A stretch of 64,000 bases of DNA from Methanocella_A sp049676595. GTDB lineage: Archaea > Halobacteriota > Methanocellia > Methanocellales > Methanocellaceae. The stretch is taken from positions 248,001-312,000 of the forward strand of contig NZ_CP187259.1 in the NCBI RefSeq assembly GCF_049676595.1, given 5' to 3'. Made by a program: the position numbers and the translations under genes. Every line of letters starts with the position of its first letter. Position 1 is the first letter of the stretch. Shown here piece by piece: positions 41,589-49,150 of this stretch. Under the pieces are notes generated by a model that saw only the letters and a program-made list of their open reading frames with translations, did no database searches and was not told where the DNA came from.

Positions 41589-42281
41589 TTGGGAACGTCG
41601 AAAATTGGCACGCTGAACGAAAAGCCGCTGCACGAAGCTTTGAAGCGGTGGTACGCCCAGCCCGGGGACCTGTTCGAGGTGCCGGTGGAAGGCTTTTTCG
41701 TGGACATCGTGCGCGGCGACCTCCTGATCGAGATCCAGACCCGGAACTTCAGCGCCATCAAGCGGAAACTGGAGAAGCTCCTGACTAACCATCCCGTGCG
41801 GCTGGTGTACCCCATACCCTGCGCGAAGTGGATCGTGAAGCTGGCGGATAACGGGGATGGCCCGATCATCCGCCGGAAGTCGCCTAAACGCGGCGCCTTT
41901 GAAGACGTCTTCCGGGAGCTGGTGAGGCTGCCCGGGCTGCTCGAGAACCCCAATTTCTCGATAGAGCTGCTGCTGATCGAGGAGGAAGAAGTCCGCCGGT
42001 ACGACGGCGTCCGGGGCTGGAGGCGGAGAGGGTGGGTGACAGAAGAGCGCAGGCTGCTACAGGTAGTAGACAGGCGGACCTTAAGCTCGCCGGCTGACAT
42101 GCAAGCTTTTATCCCCGCAGGCCTGGCCGAGCCTTTTTCAGTTAGCGAGCTGGCTACGGCCACCGGTAGTCCTGCAAGGCTGGCCCAGAAGATGGTCTAC
42201 TGCCTGCGGAAAACGGGCTGCCTGGCACCGGTGGGGAAAAGGGGCAACGCGATACTGTACGCCCGGCGACAATCTGATTGA
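41589..42281 (+). CDS. Nuclease-like protein with C-terminal winged helix
   Basis: A 230-residue protein. Near the N-terminus, FEVPVEGFFVDIVRGDLLIE followed by IQTRNFSAIKRKLEKLL has the spacing of a PD-(D/E)XK core (D, then E-x-Q, then a helix with Lys), as in some Holliday-junction or restriction-type nucleases. The C-terminal part (PFSVSELATATGSPARLAQK, VYCLRKTGCLAPV) looks like a winged helix. A start at TTG 41589 is assumed. AGGAGG lies 12 bases before it, further than usual, so the exact start is uncertain. No named family recognised; nuclease activity is inference. Confidence 0.7.
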   Translation: MGTSKIGTLNEKPLHEALKRWYAQPGDLFEVPVEGFFVDIVRGDLLIEIQTRNFSAIKRKLEKLLTNHPVRLVYPIPCAKWIVKLADNGDGPIIRRKSPKRGAFEDVFRELVRLPGLLENPNFSIELLLIEEEEVRRYDGVRGWRRRGWVTEERRLLQVVDRRTLSSPADMQAFIPAGLAEPFSVSELATATGSPARLAQKMVYCLRKTGCLAPVGKRGNAILYARRQSD

Positions 42282-42289
42282 TTTATCTC

Positions 42290-42362
42290 ATGAAACGGGT
42301 TTCAAGTGAAGTCCATGGAAAACTGGGGTGGGGGAGGTACCGGGAGGTCAGAGAGGATTTTC
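42290..42362. repeat. Repeat related to the purine-rich element at 27 kb
   Basis: TGAAACGGGTTTCAAGTGAA leads into GGGGGAGGTACCGGGAGGTC and AGAGAGGATTTTCCCCTGG. The order of motifs matches 27055-27150. Confidence 0.55.
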
Positions 42363-42485
42363 CCCTGGAATATACGTGGTAATACATACCCTTTTATAGT
42401 ACCTTGCCATCTTGGTTAGTGCGGAGAAATTCTTCGGTGGAGAAAAATTCTCCAGCGTAGAAACATATCCGCTTGAGAACTTATC

Positions 42486-42659
42486 ATGAGAGACAGCGGA
42501 TTTAGGGGACCCCGGAGAAGCTTCGGCGGCCCGAGAGAAATGCACAAGGCCGTTTGCGCCGACTGCAAGAAAGAATGTGAAGTACCCTTTGCTCCCAGCG
42601 GTGACAGGCCGGTCTATTGTCAGGACTGCCTCCCGAAGCACAGGAAGCCCAGGTTCTAA
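42486..42659 (+). CDS. CxxC-x17-CxxC zinc-ribbon mini-protein
   Basis: A 57-residue basic protein. MRDSGFRGPRRSFGGPREMH is an Arg/Gly-rich tail, then CADC and CQDC are separated by exactly 17 residues with an additional Cys, matching the CxxC-x17-CxxC domain common in Methanosarcina relatives. The final KHRKPRF is also basic. Nucleic-acid binding is plausible. An AT-rich promoter lies upstream. aIF1A follows on the same strand after its own promoter. Confidence 0.8.
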   Translation: MRDSGFRGPRRSFGGPREMHKAVCADCKKECEVPFAPSGDRPVYCQDCLPKHRKPRF

Positions 42660-42753
42660 GATTTAAGATCTTATTGCATGGACCAATCTTTTTCTTTTTA
42701 GTTTTATAAAAATTAAATCGATGCGACTAAATTTTTAATCCGAAGGTGAAATA

Positions 42754-43092
42754 CTGTATAAACCAAAAGGCCAGGGCCACAAGAGACCGGTGCAAGCCGG
42801 CAGCGAAGTAACCAGGGTAAGGACTCCCAGGAAAAATGACAGGGAAATGTTAGGCACCGTGACCAAACTACTCGGGGCAAGCCATCTAAACGTCGTATGT
42901 ATGGACGGCGTCACCAGAATGTGCCGCATCAAGGGCACGATGAAAAAGAGGACCTGGATCCGGGAAGGCGACATAGTCATCATAGTGCCCTGGGAGATTC
43001 AGGAAGATAAAGCCGACGTCACGTACAGGTACACCGGCCCTCAGGCAGACTGGCTCCGCCAAAAAGGGTACTTGAGTACGCCCGAGGCTTAA
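42754..43092 (+). CDS. eif1A: Translation initiation factor aIF1A, probable CTG start
   Basis: An S1/OB-fold factor that binds the A-site region of the 30S subunit. The core is VTRVRTPRKNDREMLGTVTK, SHLNVVCMDGVTRMCRIKGT and RTWIREGDIVIIVPWEI, ending YRYTGPQADWL. The first canonical start in frame is GTG at 42790, which would remove part of the basic tail and lacks a good Shine-Dalgarno. The frame is open back to 42739, and AAGGTGA (42743-42749) points to CTG at 42754, giving YKPKGQGHKRPVQAGSE as the N-tail. An ATA at 42751 is less likely. The identity is secure, the start is inferred. Confidence 0.85.
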   Translation: MYKPKGQGHKRPVQAGSEVTRVRTPRKNDREMLGTVTKLLGASHLNVVCMDGVTRMCRIKGTMKKRTWIREGDIVIIVPWEIQEDKADVTYRYTGPQADWLRQKGYLSTPEA

Positions 43093-43489
43093 CGGTAGCT
43101 CATACCGTTTTTAGCTTACTAACAAACAGATCGCTCTCGCAGCCACCATAACTTTTTTCATCATACTGTTGCCCGGGTCCGGAAAACTGGTCGTCGCCAG
43201 AGGCAGGAAGTCCGAGGACGCCGATGCGGCGGTGGAGCGGCTCGTGAGAGAACTGGAAGACCGGGTTTTAATATAGGTCTTCTCGAAAGAAAGTGGGGGA
43301 TATGTATAGGCAACTCGTGTTGCCATATATCACATCCATTTTATATAACATAACTACGACTGGTTTTCCTTTAACCCTTGACGGTGCCGGCGACCCATAT
43401 CTCTTTCGACATCAGCGGCGAGCCGTTAATGCCCGGTCTTTTCTCAGAATTTAGGTGCAGTCGACGCACCCATGCATTTCTTGTGGCGT
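43093..43489. other. Intergenic region between convergent genes with a stem-loop
   Basis: No gene is supported in these 397 bases between aIF1A and the alpha/beta hydrolase. A segment at 43285-43335 forms a strong dyad, listed separately. The rest shows no recognisable signal. Confidence 0.5.
43285..43335. repeat. GAAAGAAAGTGGGGG-type stem-loop, copy 1
   Basis: GAAAGAAAGTGGGGGATATG is followed by TATAGGCAACTCGTGTTGCC and ATATATC. GATATGTATAGGCAAC and GTTGCCATATATC are inverted arms around TCGT. The same arrangement recurs at 47033-47085, also before the 3' end of a minus-strand gene. Confidence 0.6.
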
Positions 43490-44476
43490 TTAAAATTTTT
43501 TAAGCCAGTTTATGATGGCATTTACGGCTTCTTCATCAAGCTCTATGCCTGGAGCGTTATAGTTCAAGCTAACACTCTGGGGGTCCAGTTTTTCTACAGG
43601 GGCCTCTTCATGCTTTAGCACATGATTGGCGGTTTCCGGGTACAGGAAAGTTGCCTCTGAGTTTTGCCGGGCTGCTTCTTCCAGGGCCTCGCCATTCGCC
43701 TTCCAGTCGACCTGGATGTCTTTTTTGCCGATGACCACAAGTAACGGCTCAGTGACCTTTGCAATGTGGTCTGCGAGGCTGTAAGCCCATAATTCCCTGC
43801 TAAACGGTAAGTTGGATGGGGTTTCTAGAGTTAGCAGTATGTTTTTGAGGACTTCCGGAAGCGAAGGATCGGGGGTAACTGGCTTACCGGTGGTAAACTG
43901 TGCTACAGCCTCATCGTAATGTTTCATGACGAGTTCTCCGCCGGGCAAAGGCTCAAATTGCTTCGAGAGCTGGACCCTGGCTAAGTCGCCCATCGATCTT
44001 GCGGGCGCTCCGGTCAGTACCAGCCCTTTGAAGCGATTGTTCTTTGCCTGCAGCTGGTAGTTAACGGCATGAATGGTGCCTTCACTGTTGGCCAGCACGA
44101 ACAGATTGTCCTTTTTAACGTTTGTTTCTGCCAGTACTGTTTCAACGGCGCCTGTAATCTCCTCTATGTAGTATTGCATGCAAATTTTGCCGGTAAATTT
44201 TGATAAGTTCTCCACGACGTGGGGCCCGGATCCGAGCTTATCAAAGCGCAGAGTAGCAAAACCCTCGCTTGCGAGCGCTTCAGCCAGCAATTTGGCGCTG
44301 CCGTTCGTTCCGGGCAGAAGCGGCGTGCACCAGTCTCTGTCTGTCGGGCCGCTGCCTGCTATAAAGATAATTGCCGAATGCGCCTCTTTATCTACCGGCG
44401 CTGTAATCGTCCCGCATACGGGAATACCCTGAACGTTCCACGATACTTCTCTGTTTTCGATAGCCGTTTTACTCAT
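43490..44476 (-). CDS. Alpha/beta hydrolase
   Basis: A 328-residue serine hydrolase of the dienelactone hydrolase/peptidase S9-like group. Seen are the oxyanion region AIIFIAGSGPTDRDW, TLRFDKLGSGPHV, nucleophile elbow VLANSEGTIHAV (N-S-E-G in place of G-x-S-x-G), the acid in VVIGKKDIQVDW and histidine in YPETANHVLKHE. The frame extends to 44596, but the Met at 44476 begins MSKTAIENREVSWNVQGIPV and has a GAAAGGTGG Shine-Dalgarno. It overlaps the ArsR-like gene by 8 bases, so regulator and hydrolase are coexpressed. Substrate unknown. Confidence 0.88.
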   Translation of the reverse strand: MSKTAIENREVSWNVQGIPVCGTITAPVDKEAHSAIIFIAGSGPTDRDWCTPLLPGTNGSAKLLAEALASEGFATLRFDKLGSGPHVVENLSKFTGKICMQYYIEEITGAVETVLAETNVKKDNLFVLANSEGTIHAVNYQLQAKNNRFKGLVLTGAPARSMGDLARVQLSKQFEPLPGGELVMKHYDEAVAQFTTGKPVTPDPSLPEVLKNILLTLETPSNLPFSRELWAYSLADHIAKVTEPLLVVIGKKDIQVDWKANGEALEEAARQNSEATFLYPETANHVLKHEEAPVEKLDPQSVSLNYNAPGIELDEEAVNAIINWLKKF

Positions 44477-45131
44477 GTTCTCCACCTTTCTTCTTTGAAT
44501 CCTGTTTCCCGGCGCGTTCCCGCAGGAACCCGGCGCTGAACTTTCTGGCCGCCTCCAGGAACTGCTCGTCTTCAACCAGCCGTAGCATGATCCCAACCTG
44601 GTAGGCGTTAGCCACGACCAGGCGATCTTTCTCTACCTGTTCCAGGCCCGACTGCTGCAGTTCCGCGAGAATGGCCTTGCTTCTCCCATCCATAGCCATC
44701 AGGTCGCGCTTCGCCTCGGCCATTTTTCCCGGTAAGACGTTGTACCCCATGTAGCTCAGCGACTTGATCAGCTTCTCCCAGAACTCCGCGTTGATGCCAG
44801 CCTCGGCCGCTGCCGCGGCGCTCGACGGATCAGACATGTTAAAAGTGAAGTTCATGGCCGCTTTGCGATAGTACTTCTTGACCACGCCTCCGGCGATCTC
44901 TTCCCTGACCAGCCTGACCAGGCCATGCTTTTCCAGCTCCTTCATATGATAGTATATGGAGCCTGAATTGGCACCGAGCTTCCTGGCCACATCGGACACG
45001 GAAAATTCTTCCTCGCTAACTATCCGAATGATCTCAGCATACTTGGGACTGCATAGCAACTTGATGGCGTGGGGGTCTTCGACAATCATGATCTCTTGAA
45101 TCGTCGAGTCCAGCTTTTGCTTACGAGGCAT
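44469..45131 (-). CDS. ArsR-like helix-turn-helix regulator
   Basis: A 220-residue regulator. The winged helix is at about 25-90: AIKLLCSPKYAEIIRIVSEE, FSVSDVARKLGANSGSIYYH, MKELEKHGLVRLVREE, with a wing that ends VVKKYYRKAA. The remaining 130 residues are helical and may bind a ligand. The promoter contains TATA elements within repeated GGTTATAAATTTTTTTATAG and AAGTTATAACG dyads (about 45150-45195) that may be its operator. It leads the operon with the overlapping hydrolase. Confidence 0.88.
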   Translation of the reverse strand: MPRKQKLDSTIQEIMIVEDPHAIKLLCSPKYAEIIRIVSEEEFSVSDVARKLGANSGSIYYHMKELEKHGLVRLVREEIAGGVVKKYYRKAAMNFTFNMSDPSSAAAAAEAGINAEFWEKLIKSLSYMGYNVLPGKMAEAKRDLMAMDGRSKAILAELQQSGLEQVEKDRLVVANAYQVGIMLRLVEDEQFLEAARKFSAGFLRERAGKQDSKKKGGEHE

Positions 45132-45236
45132 GTTCTATCCTATGCACTACTAGGTTATAAATTTTTTTATAGGCGCTAAATAAGTTATAACGTTAAAAAA
45201 TTTTATACATCCCCTGCTGACCTGAATTCGGTCGAT

Positions 45237-45325
45237 AGAAGAAGCCGTCGCGATACAATTAAATAAAATTACGAGGATATAAGGCAAATGGGTTTGCTTA
45301 TACAGATCCCCTTAAAGAAAGTGGG
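45237..45325. repeat. Direct repeat, copy 1, spanning the start of an orphan gene
   Basis: AGAAGAAGCCGTCGC, TACAATTAAATAAAATTA and GAGGATA, then an ATG with GGCAAA nearby and AAAGAAAGTGGG at 45314-45325, recur in the same order at 46957-47047. The gene at 45288 starts inside this copy. Confidence 0.65.
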
Positions 45326-45677
45326 CTGGAAAACCTATCATGGCGCCTTTGAGAATTACGTGTTCTATAATTGGGGACCGATCTATCCTAACGATCCAAA
45401 GCGAAACTATGCTCCCGGAATACACTATGAACGGGCTGTCGAAAACGAGCCTACTGAGTATTACCATCTGGATAGCCCGTCGGATGCTGAAGAGGGTACT
45501 AAAACGATGGCATGCATATCTTATCTTAACTGGCTTTATATCCAGGACAGGATGCAGGAAGATCCCGACAACTGGATGACCGATCCTGGTGTGGTAGAAA
45601 GCACGAACTGGCTCTTAGAGGAGCAGCAAAAGTTCAGTATGGGTATGATCGAATATGCAACGAGTTCAGATCCTTAA
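45288..45677 (+). CDS. Orphan hypothetical protein
   Basis: A 129-residue acidic protein, starting MGLLIQIPLKKVGWKTYHGA, rich in Tyr, Trp and Asp (FYNWGPIYPNDPKRNYAPGI, SYLNWLYIQDRMQEDPDNWM). No signal peptide, membrane segment or known domain is visible. The promoter and first codons lie within a segment duplicated at 46957-47047. The base composition is AT-richer than the core genes. It begins the accessory stretch that ends at tRNA-Pro. Confidence 0.6.
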   Translation: MGLLIQIPLKKVGWKTYHGAFENYVFYNWGPIYPNDPKRNYAPGIHYERAVENEPTEYYHLDSPSDAEEGTKTMACISYLNWLYIQDRMQEDPDNWMTDPGVVESTNWLLEEQQKFSMGMIEYATSSDP

Positions 45678-45719
45678 GTTAATTTTTTATTATTAAGCGT
45701 AATATTTAATGGTGGTTGT

Positions 45720-46397
45720 ATGGGAAGTTGGTATAGACTCAGAGTTCCTCATAATACGTTACTAGTGATACTCTGCCTGTTGTTGATCGCCCTTTCGGTT
45801 TTAACATCAGGGTGTGGTGAGCCATCCCGTCCGCCTTTTAGTCTCTACCAAATCGGGGTGACCGGTCTTGATGGATTTAGGGGTGAAGGATTTACGGAGA
45901 TCTTTGTCCCTATACCTGTAATGGAGGGTCAACCTTTGTTTGCGGATGACAATAGTTTTACATTGAGCGGTAACTGGTCGCTTCGTACTGTTGATACAGA
46001 TCGTGGCAAAATGTATGCCCTTCAGACTAATGATATAGATCTGACCAACATCGATATGCATTTAAGCCGGGAGCTTCCTGAAAGGCCTCATGATGAAGAT
46101 GTGCGGGTAATCACAGATGCAAAGGAGTTTCCTTTATATCCTGTGTCTTCAGAGGCTTCACTGTTTAATAAGTTACCTGACTCCAATACTGAATCAAAGA
46201 GCTATACTAGCTACGTCTACATCGGTAAAGATGTCAAACCAAAAGGTGATAACGGGACAATTATTTTTGATCTCGTATTAGACGTTACGGGAAAATCCAG
46301 TGCTGGACAATATTCCGCATCATATCATGCGTATATCGGTGAAAGTATTCCCGCTAATGTTACTGGATGGATACCCGTTACTGTGAAGGTGAAATAA
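45720..46397 (+). CDS. Lipoprotein, surface paralog family member 3
   Basis: A 225-residue lipoprotein with signal LVILCLLLIALSVLTSGCGE (lipobox LTSGC). The mature domain begins YQIGVTGLDGFRGEGFTEIF and ends NVTGWIPVTVKVK, matching the proteins at 2367 and 3421 in motif order. It is shorter and AT-richer than those two. Its presence 42 kb away among accessory genes suggests that the family spreads or is retained as a variable surface component. Function unknown. Confidence 0.72.
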   Translation: MGSWYRLRVPHNTLLVILCLLLIALSVLTSGCGEPSRPPFSLYQIGVTGLDGFRGEGFTEIFVPIPVMEGQPLFADDNSFTLSGNWSLRTVDTDRGKMYALQTNDIDLTNIDMHLSRELPERPHDEDVRVITDAKEFPLYPVSSEASLFNKLPDSNTESKSYTSYVYIGKDVKPKGDNGTIIFDLVLDVTGKSSAGQYSASYHAYIGESIPANVTGWIPVTVKVK

Positions 46398-46540
46398 AAA
46401 TCTGAATGGGTGGCAGAAGGCATCTCAACTGATTATGGCTCGGGTTAAATCATTGATATGCATACGATTATCCCTATCGATATGAGCGGATACGGATATC
46501 TGTCTAGGTGCATTGCTAAAAACAGTGACTTAGTTGAGCA

Positions 46541-46867
46541 TTGCAGGAGCTTCTCGATCAGATCAGCCTTGATAGCATCGGTGCGGTCGCCGCCGCAGAC
46601 GAGCCCCCCGAGGCCGATGATTCCTGGCTTCACAGATTTGTACTTTTCATCAATCGGAATGGAGAATACACGTTTAATAAATGGAACTCCAAGTTGAATG
46701 GTTCTGACGAACTTACCGGATTTGGAAAAGGCCGACATAAGTGGACGACAAAAGTCATAATCGAGAGTTATCAACTTGTTAGTGGCTCTGAGGTAAGATA
46801 CCTGTATATCACAGCAGACCACTGTTCAATGTCTACAATCAACTCAGAGAATCTCCCCTTCTCATAA
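46541..46867 (+). pseudogene. Possible broken orphan gene
   Basis: This frame gives SWLHRFVLFINRNGEYTFNK, then a Gly/Lys-rich stretch and TKVIIESYQLVSGSEVRYLY, which look like real protein, but it has no good start or Shine-Dalgarno. A different plus frame at 46458 begins MHTIIPIDMSGYGYLSRCIA and stays open past the start of this frame. One frameshift near 46540-46560 would join them. The minus-strand frame in the same place is less protein-like. Confidence 0.35.
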
Positions 46868-46956
46868 CCTCATTAATCTTTTTAGTGCGTCTGCAACATG
46901 CCTTATAGGCCGAACTTTTTCACCACCTTGGTGAAAGTAATCAGTTAATGGTCAAG

Positions 46957-47047
46957 AGAAGAAGCCGTCGCAGTACAATTAAATAAAATTATGAGGATAA
47001 ATGGCAAAGTTCGGCTGCCATCTATATCCCCTGAAAGAAAGTGGGGG
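46957..47047. repeat. Direct repeat, copy 2 (promoterless remnant)
   Basis: This segment repeats 45237-45325, including AGAAGAAGCCGTCGC, ACAATTAAATAAAATTA, GAGGATA and AAAGAAAGTGGGG. In this copy the ATG opens only a short frame, so it is likely a decayed duplication of the orphan gene's upstream region. Confidence 0.6.
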
Positions 47048-47205
47048 GGATATGTATAGCAACACGATTTTGCCATATATCCTCGACTTTTTATATAATT
47101 GTATAGCGGTGGCTTCGTGTTTTGGGGCTTGAGGGATTACTCTCGCCGTGGTGATGAAAAAAGGTGATGGAAGGGACTTTTACGGGCGAAGCAAAAATAG
47201 CTATA

Positions 47206-48324
47206 TTATTTTATTGCTGGCAGCAGGACCGTGAACTTCACGCCTTTTGTATAATCGCCTTGCACCCGGTCTTCTACCTGTATCTTTCCGTTGAATCGGT
47301 CTACAAGCGCTTTAACCAGGCACAATCCGAGACCTTTGCATTGAGTATTCCTTTTCTCGCAGAGGGGCTGACTGAACAATTTACTTTTCAGCGTATCAGG
47401 TATGCCTAGCCCGTTATCTTCGACTGTGACAGAATAATACCTTATTCCGTCAATCGTGACCTCATTAATACGAATGTAAATATCCAGCGGGCCGTTAGAG
47501 TGTTTTATGGCGTTTCCAATGAGATTGATAAAAACATCTTTCAGCAGGTAGTTAGATTCTATCCAACAATCTTTATGGGGGGCATAATGGATATTTATGG
47601 CCCTGCCCGGTACTTCGGAGAAACTGTTTACTACACTAGTTACGACTTCACCCAGGTCGATCTTTTCCATAGGCAACCGAGCCGATTTTATCTTTTGCAG
47701 ATTATTCAGGGTATCGATAAGTTCCGTCGAACTATTCAAAGCGTTTAGCGGTTTTTCAATAAATTCTCTATCAGCCTTTGTCAAGCATTCGCCAGAATCC
47801 AGCTTATTAATGACCATCTCCAGGTATCCGATGACTATCTGATGAACGTTTCTGACATCATGGCTCAACAAGTCCAGGTACAAGTCCGATTTAGCCCTGG
47901 CCTCACGCAGCTCATCCTCAATTTTCTTTTGCACTGACATATCGGAACATAATTGTACAGTGCCGATATAGTGCCCTTTTTCATCCTGCATAGGTGTGGT
48001 GGCAACCAGGTGTAGTATGAATTTTCCGCTTTTATTGCGAATGCTAAACACGTAAGTGTCTCTCTCACCTTTGCGGCTGCGCTCTATCGATTCTTTCATT
48101 ACTGCACGGTTCTTCTCATCGGTAAAATCGAATATTTTCTTGCCGATAATCTCATCAGGGGGATATTCCAGCGTGTCGACGAGCTTCTTATTAACAAAAG
48201 TAACATTGTCATCTTTGTCTGCAATCCAGATGCTTTCTTCCGCAGCATCCACTATGATACGATAAATATGTGTAGTACCAAAAAGCTGCTCTTCAGAAGT
48301 GCGAACCAACCACAACACGCTCAA
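47206..48324 (-). CDS. Single-PAS histidine kinase
   Basis: A 372-residue soluble kinase. One PAS domain covers about 20-135 (IIVDAAEESIWIADKDDNVT, KKIFDFTDEKN). The dimerisation helix has LDLLSHDVRNVHQIVIGYLE with His155, then the ATPase domain with NLIGNAIKHSNG, VEDNGLGIPD and CKGLGLCLVKAL. It is AT-richer than the three kinases at 33-40 kb. It has no receiver or membrane segment, and no partner regulator is in the window. Confidence 0.9.
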   Translation of the reverse strand: MSVLWLVRTSEEQLFGTTHIYRIIVDAAEESIWIADKDDNVTFVNKKLVDTLEYPPDEIIGKKIFDFTDEKNRAVMKESIERSRKGERDTYVFSIRNKSGKFILHLVATTPMQDEKGHYIGTVQLCSDMSVQKKIEDELREARAKSDLYLDLLSHDVRNVHQIVIGYLEMVINKLDSGECLTKADREFIEKPLNALNSSTELIDTLNNLQKIKSARLPMEKIDLGEVVTSVVNSFSEVPGRAINIHYAPHKDCWIESNYLLKDVFINLIGNAIKHSNGPLDIYIRINEVTIDGIRYYSVTVEDNGLGIPDTLKSKLFSQPLCEKRNTQCKGLGLCLVKALVDRFNGKIQVEDRVQGDYTKGVKFTVLLPAIK

Positions 48325-48593
48325 ATAGACATAATGCTACATCATTTAATAATTTATCTAAATGAAAAAAAATTATCGGATTCATACTCACAACTTTAAT
48401 ACCTTTGATAAGACCCAGCGAAGATCGGCCCATCAAACACCTCATATCGTTTACTATCCAACACCCCAATAGCATAGGCTATCATCACAAACTCTTAACA
48501 AAACACCCGCAGAATATATCGTATTATAATTCAACGACTAATATAGGAAAAGTGTCCAAAAAGAGAAGGGAGACTATGCCCCCTGAAAGAAAG

Positions 48594-48668
48594 TGGGACA
48601 ACCCAGATTTGAACTGGGGTCCAAGCGTCCCAAACGCTCGAGGATGGACCAAGCTACCCCATTGTCCC
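48594..48668 (-). tRNA. tRNA-Pro (anticodon UGG)
   Basis: On the minus strand a 75-base cloverleaf is formed. The acceptor stem GGGACAA pairs with TTGTCCC, followed by discriminator A. The anticodon arm GAGCG-TTTGGGA-CGCTT reads UGG, and the T arm has GGTTCAAATC-like CAGTTCAAATCTG. CCA is not encoded. A T-rich segment follows on the minus strand. The last bases plus flank belong to a short repeat (48585-48597) shared with 43285, 45314 and 47033. Confidence 0.92.
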
Positions 48669-49150
48669 GTCTGTGAATCGTAGTCGCGCCGGGAAGATAA
48701 ATATGTTGCGGTGCGGGCACGCTACCCGATACTGTCCGGCTTGCCGGGGAAAGACTGACTCTACATAGTATTCTCATATCAACCTTATCCAGCCCTCCCT
48801 GACCTCCTTACCTCCTTAAACCTCCTTCTTAAAAGTCCTCCTTTAACCTCGGCGACCTCCCAGACCTGCCTCCTTTCCTCCGGTACCTCCCTTTACTCGG
48901 GAATTGCCATGGATCGCTTGTACCAGCAAAATGCAGAGGAAACGGAGGTACCGGAGGTCCGGAGGTAGGTAAAAGGAGGTACACGGAGGTCAGGGAGGGT
49001 TGAAAAAAGGGAGGTTTAAGGAGGTACAGAGGTCAGGGAGGATGGACTGAACAGGACAGAATGAAAGTTGAAGTACAGTACTTTTTTAGCAGATTGTGAG
49101 AGAACCTATATTTAGCCTACAGAAGCTGGAGATCATGGTGTAAGAGAGCG
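48669..49150. other. Intergenic region with AGG-rich inverted repeats
   Basis: No gene is supported between tRNA-Pro and the receptor gene at 49151. About 48780-49050 consists of pyrimidine-rich CCTCCTTAC/CCTCC units followed by purine-rich GGAGGTA/GGAGGTC units, which together could form a long imperfect hairpin. The receptor promoter lies after about 49080. Confidence 0.6.

Larger units (their letters stand above)
46398..47205. other. AT-rich region with decayed or uncertain coding content
   Basis: The only candidate is a weak frame at 46541-46867, listed separately. The part 46957-47047 is a repeat copy resembling the start of the gene at 45288, and 47033-47085 is a stem-loop like that at 43285. 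The region looks like gene debris. Confidence 0.5.

Noticed and set aside
46445..46822. 125-codon minus-strand open frame
   Set aside because: No start signals, and the plus-strand frames in the same region look more protein-like, though they too may be broken.
48594..48668. Pyrrolysine tRNA as explanation for the TAG at 16596
   Set aside because: The anticodon is UGG and the structure is a normal tRNA-Pro; pylT would need CUA and has an unusual shape.
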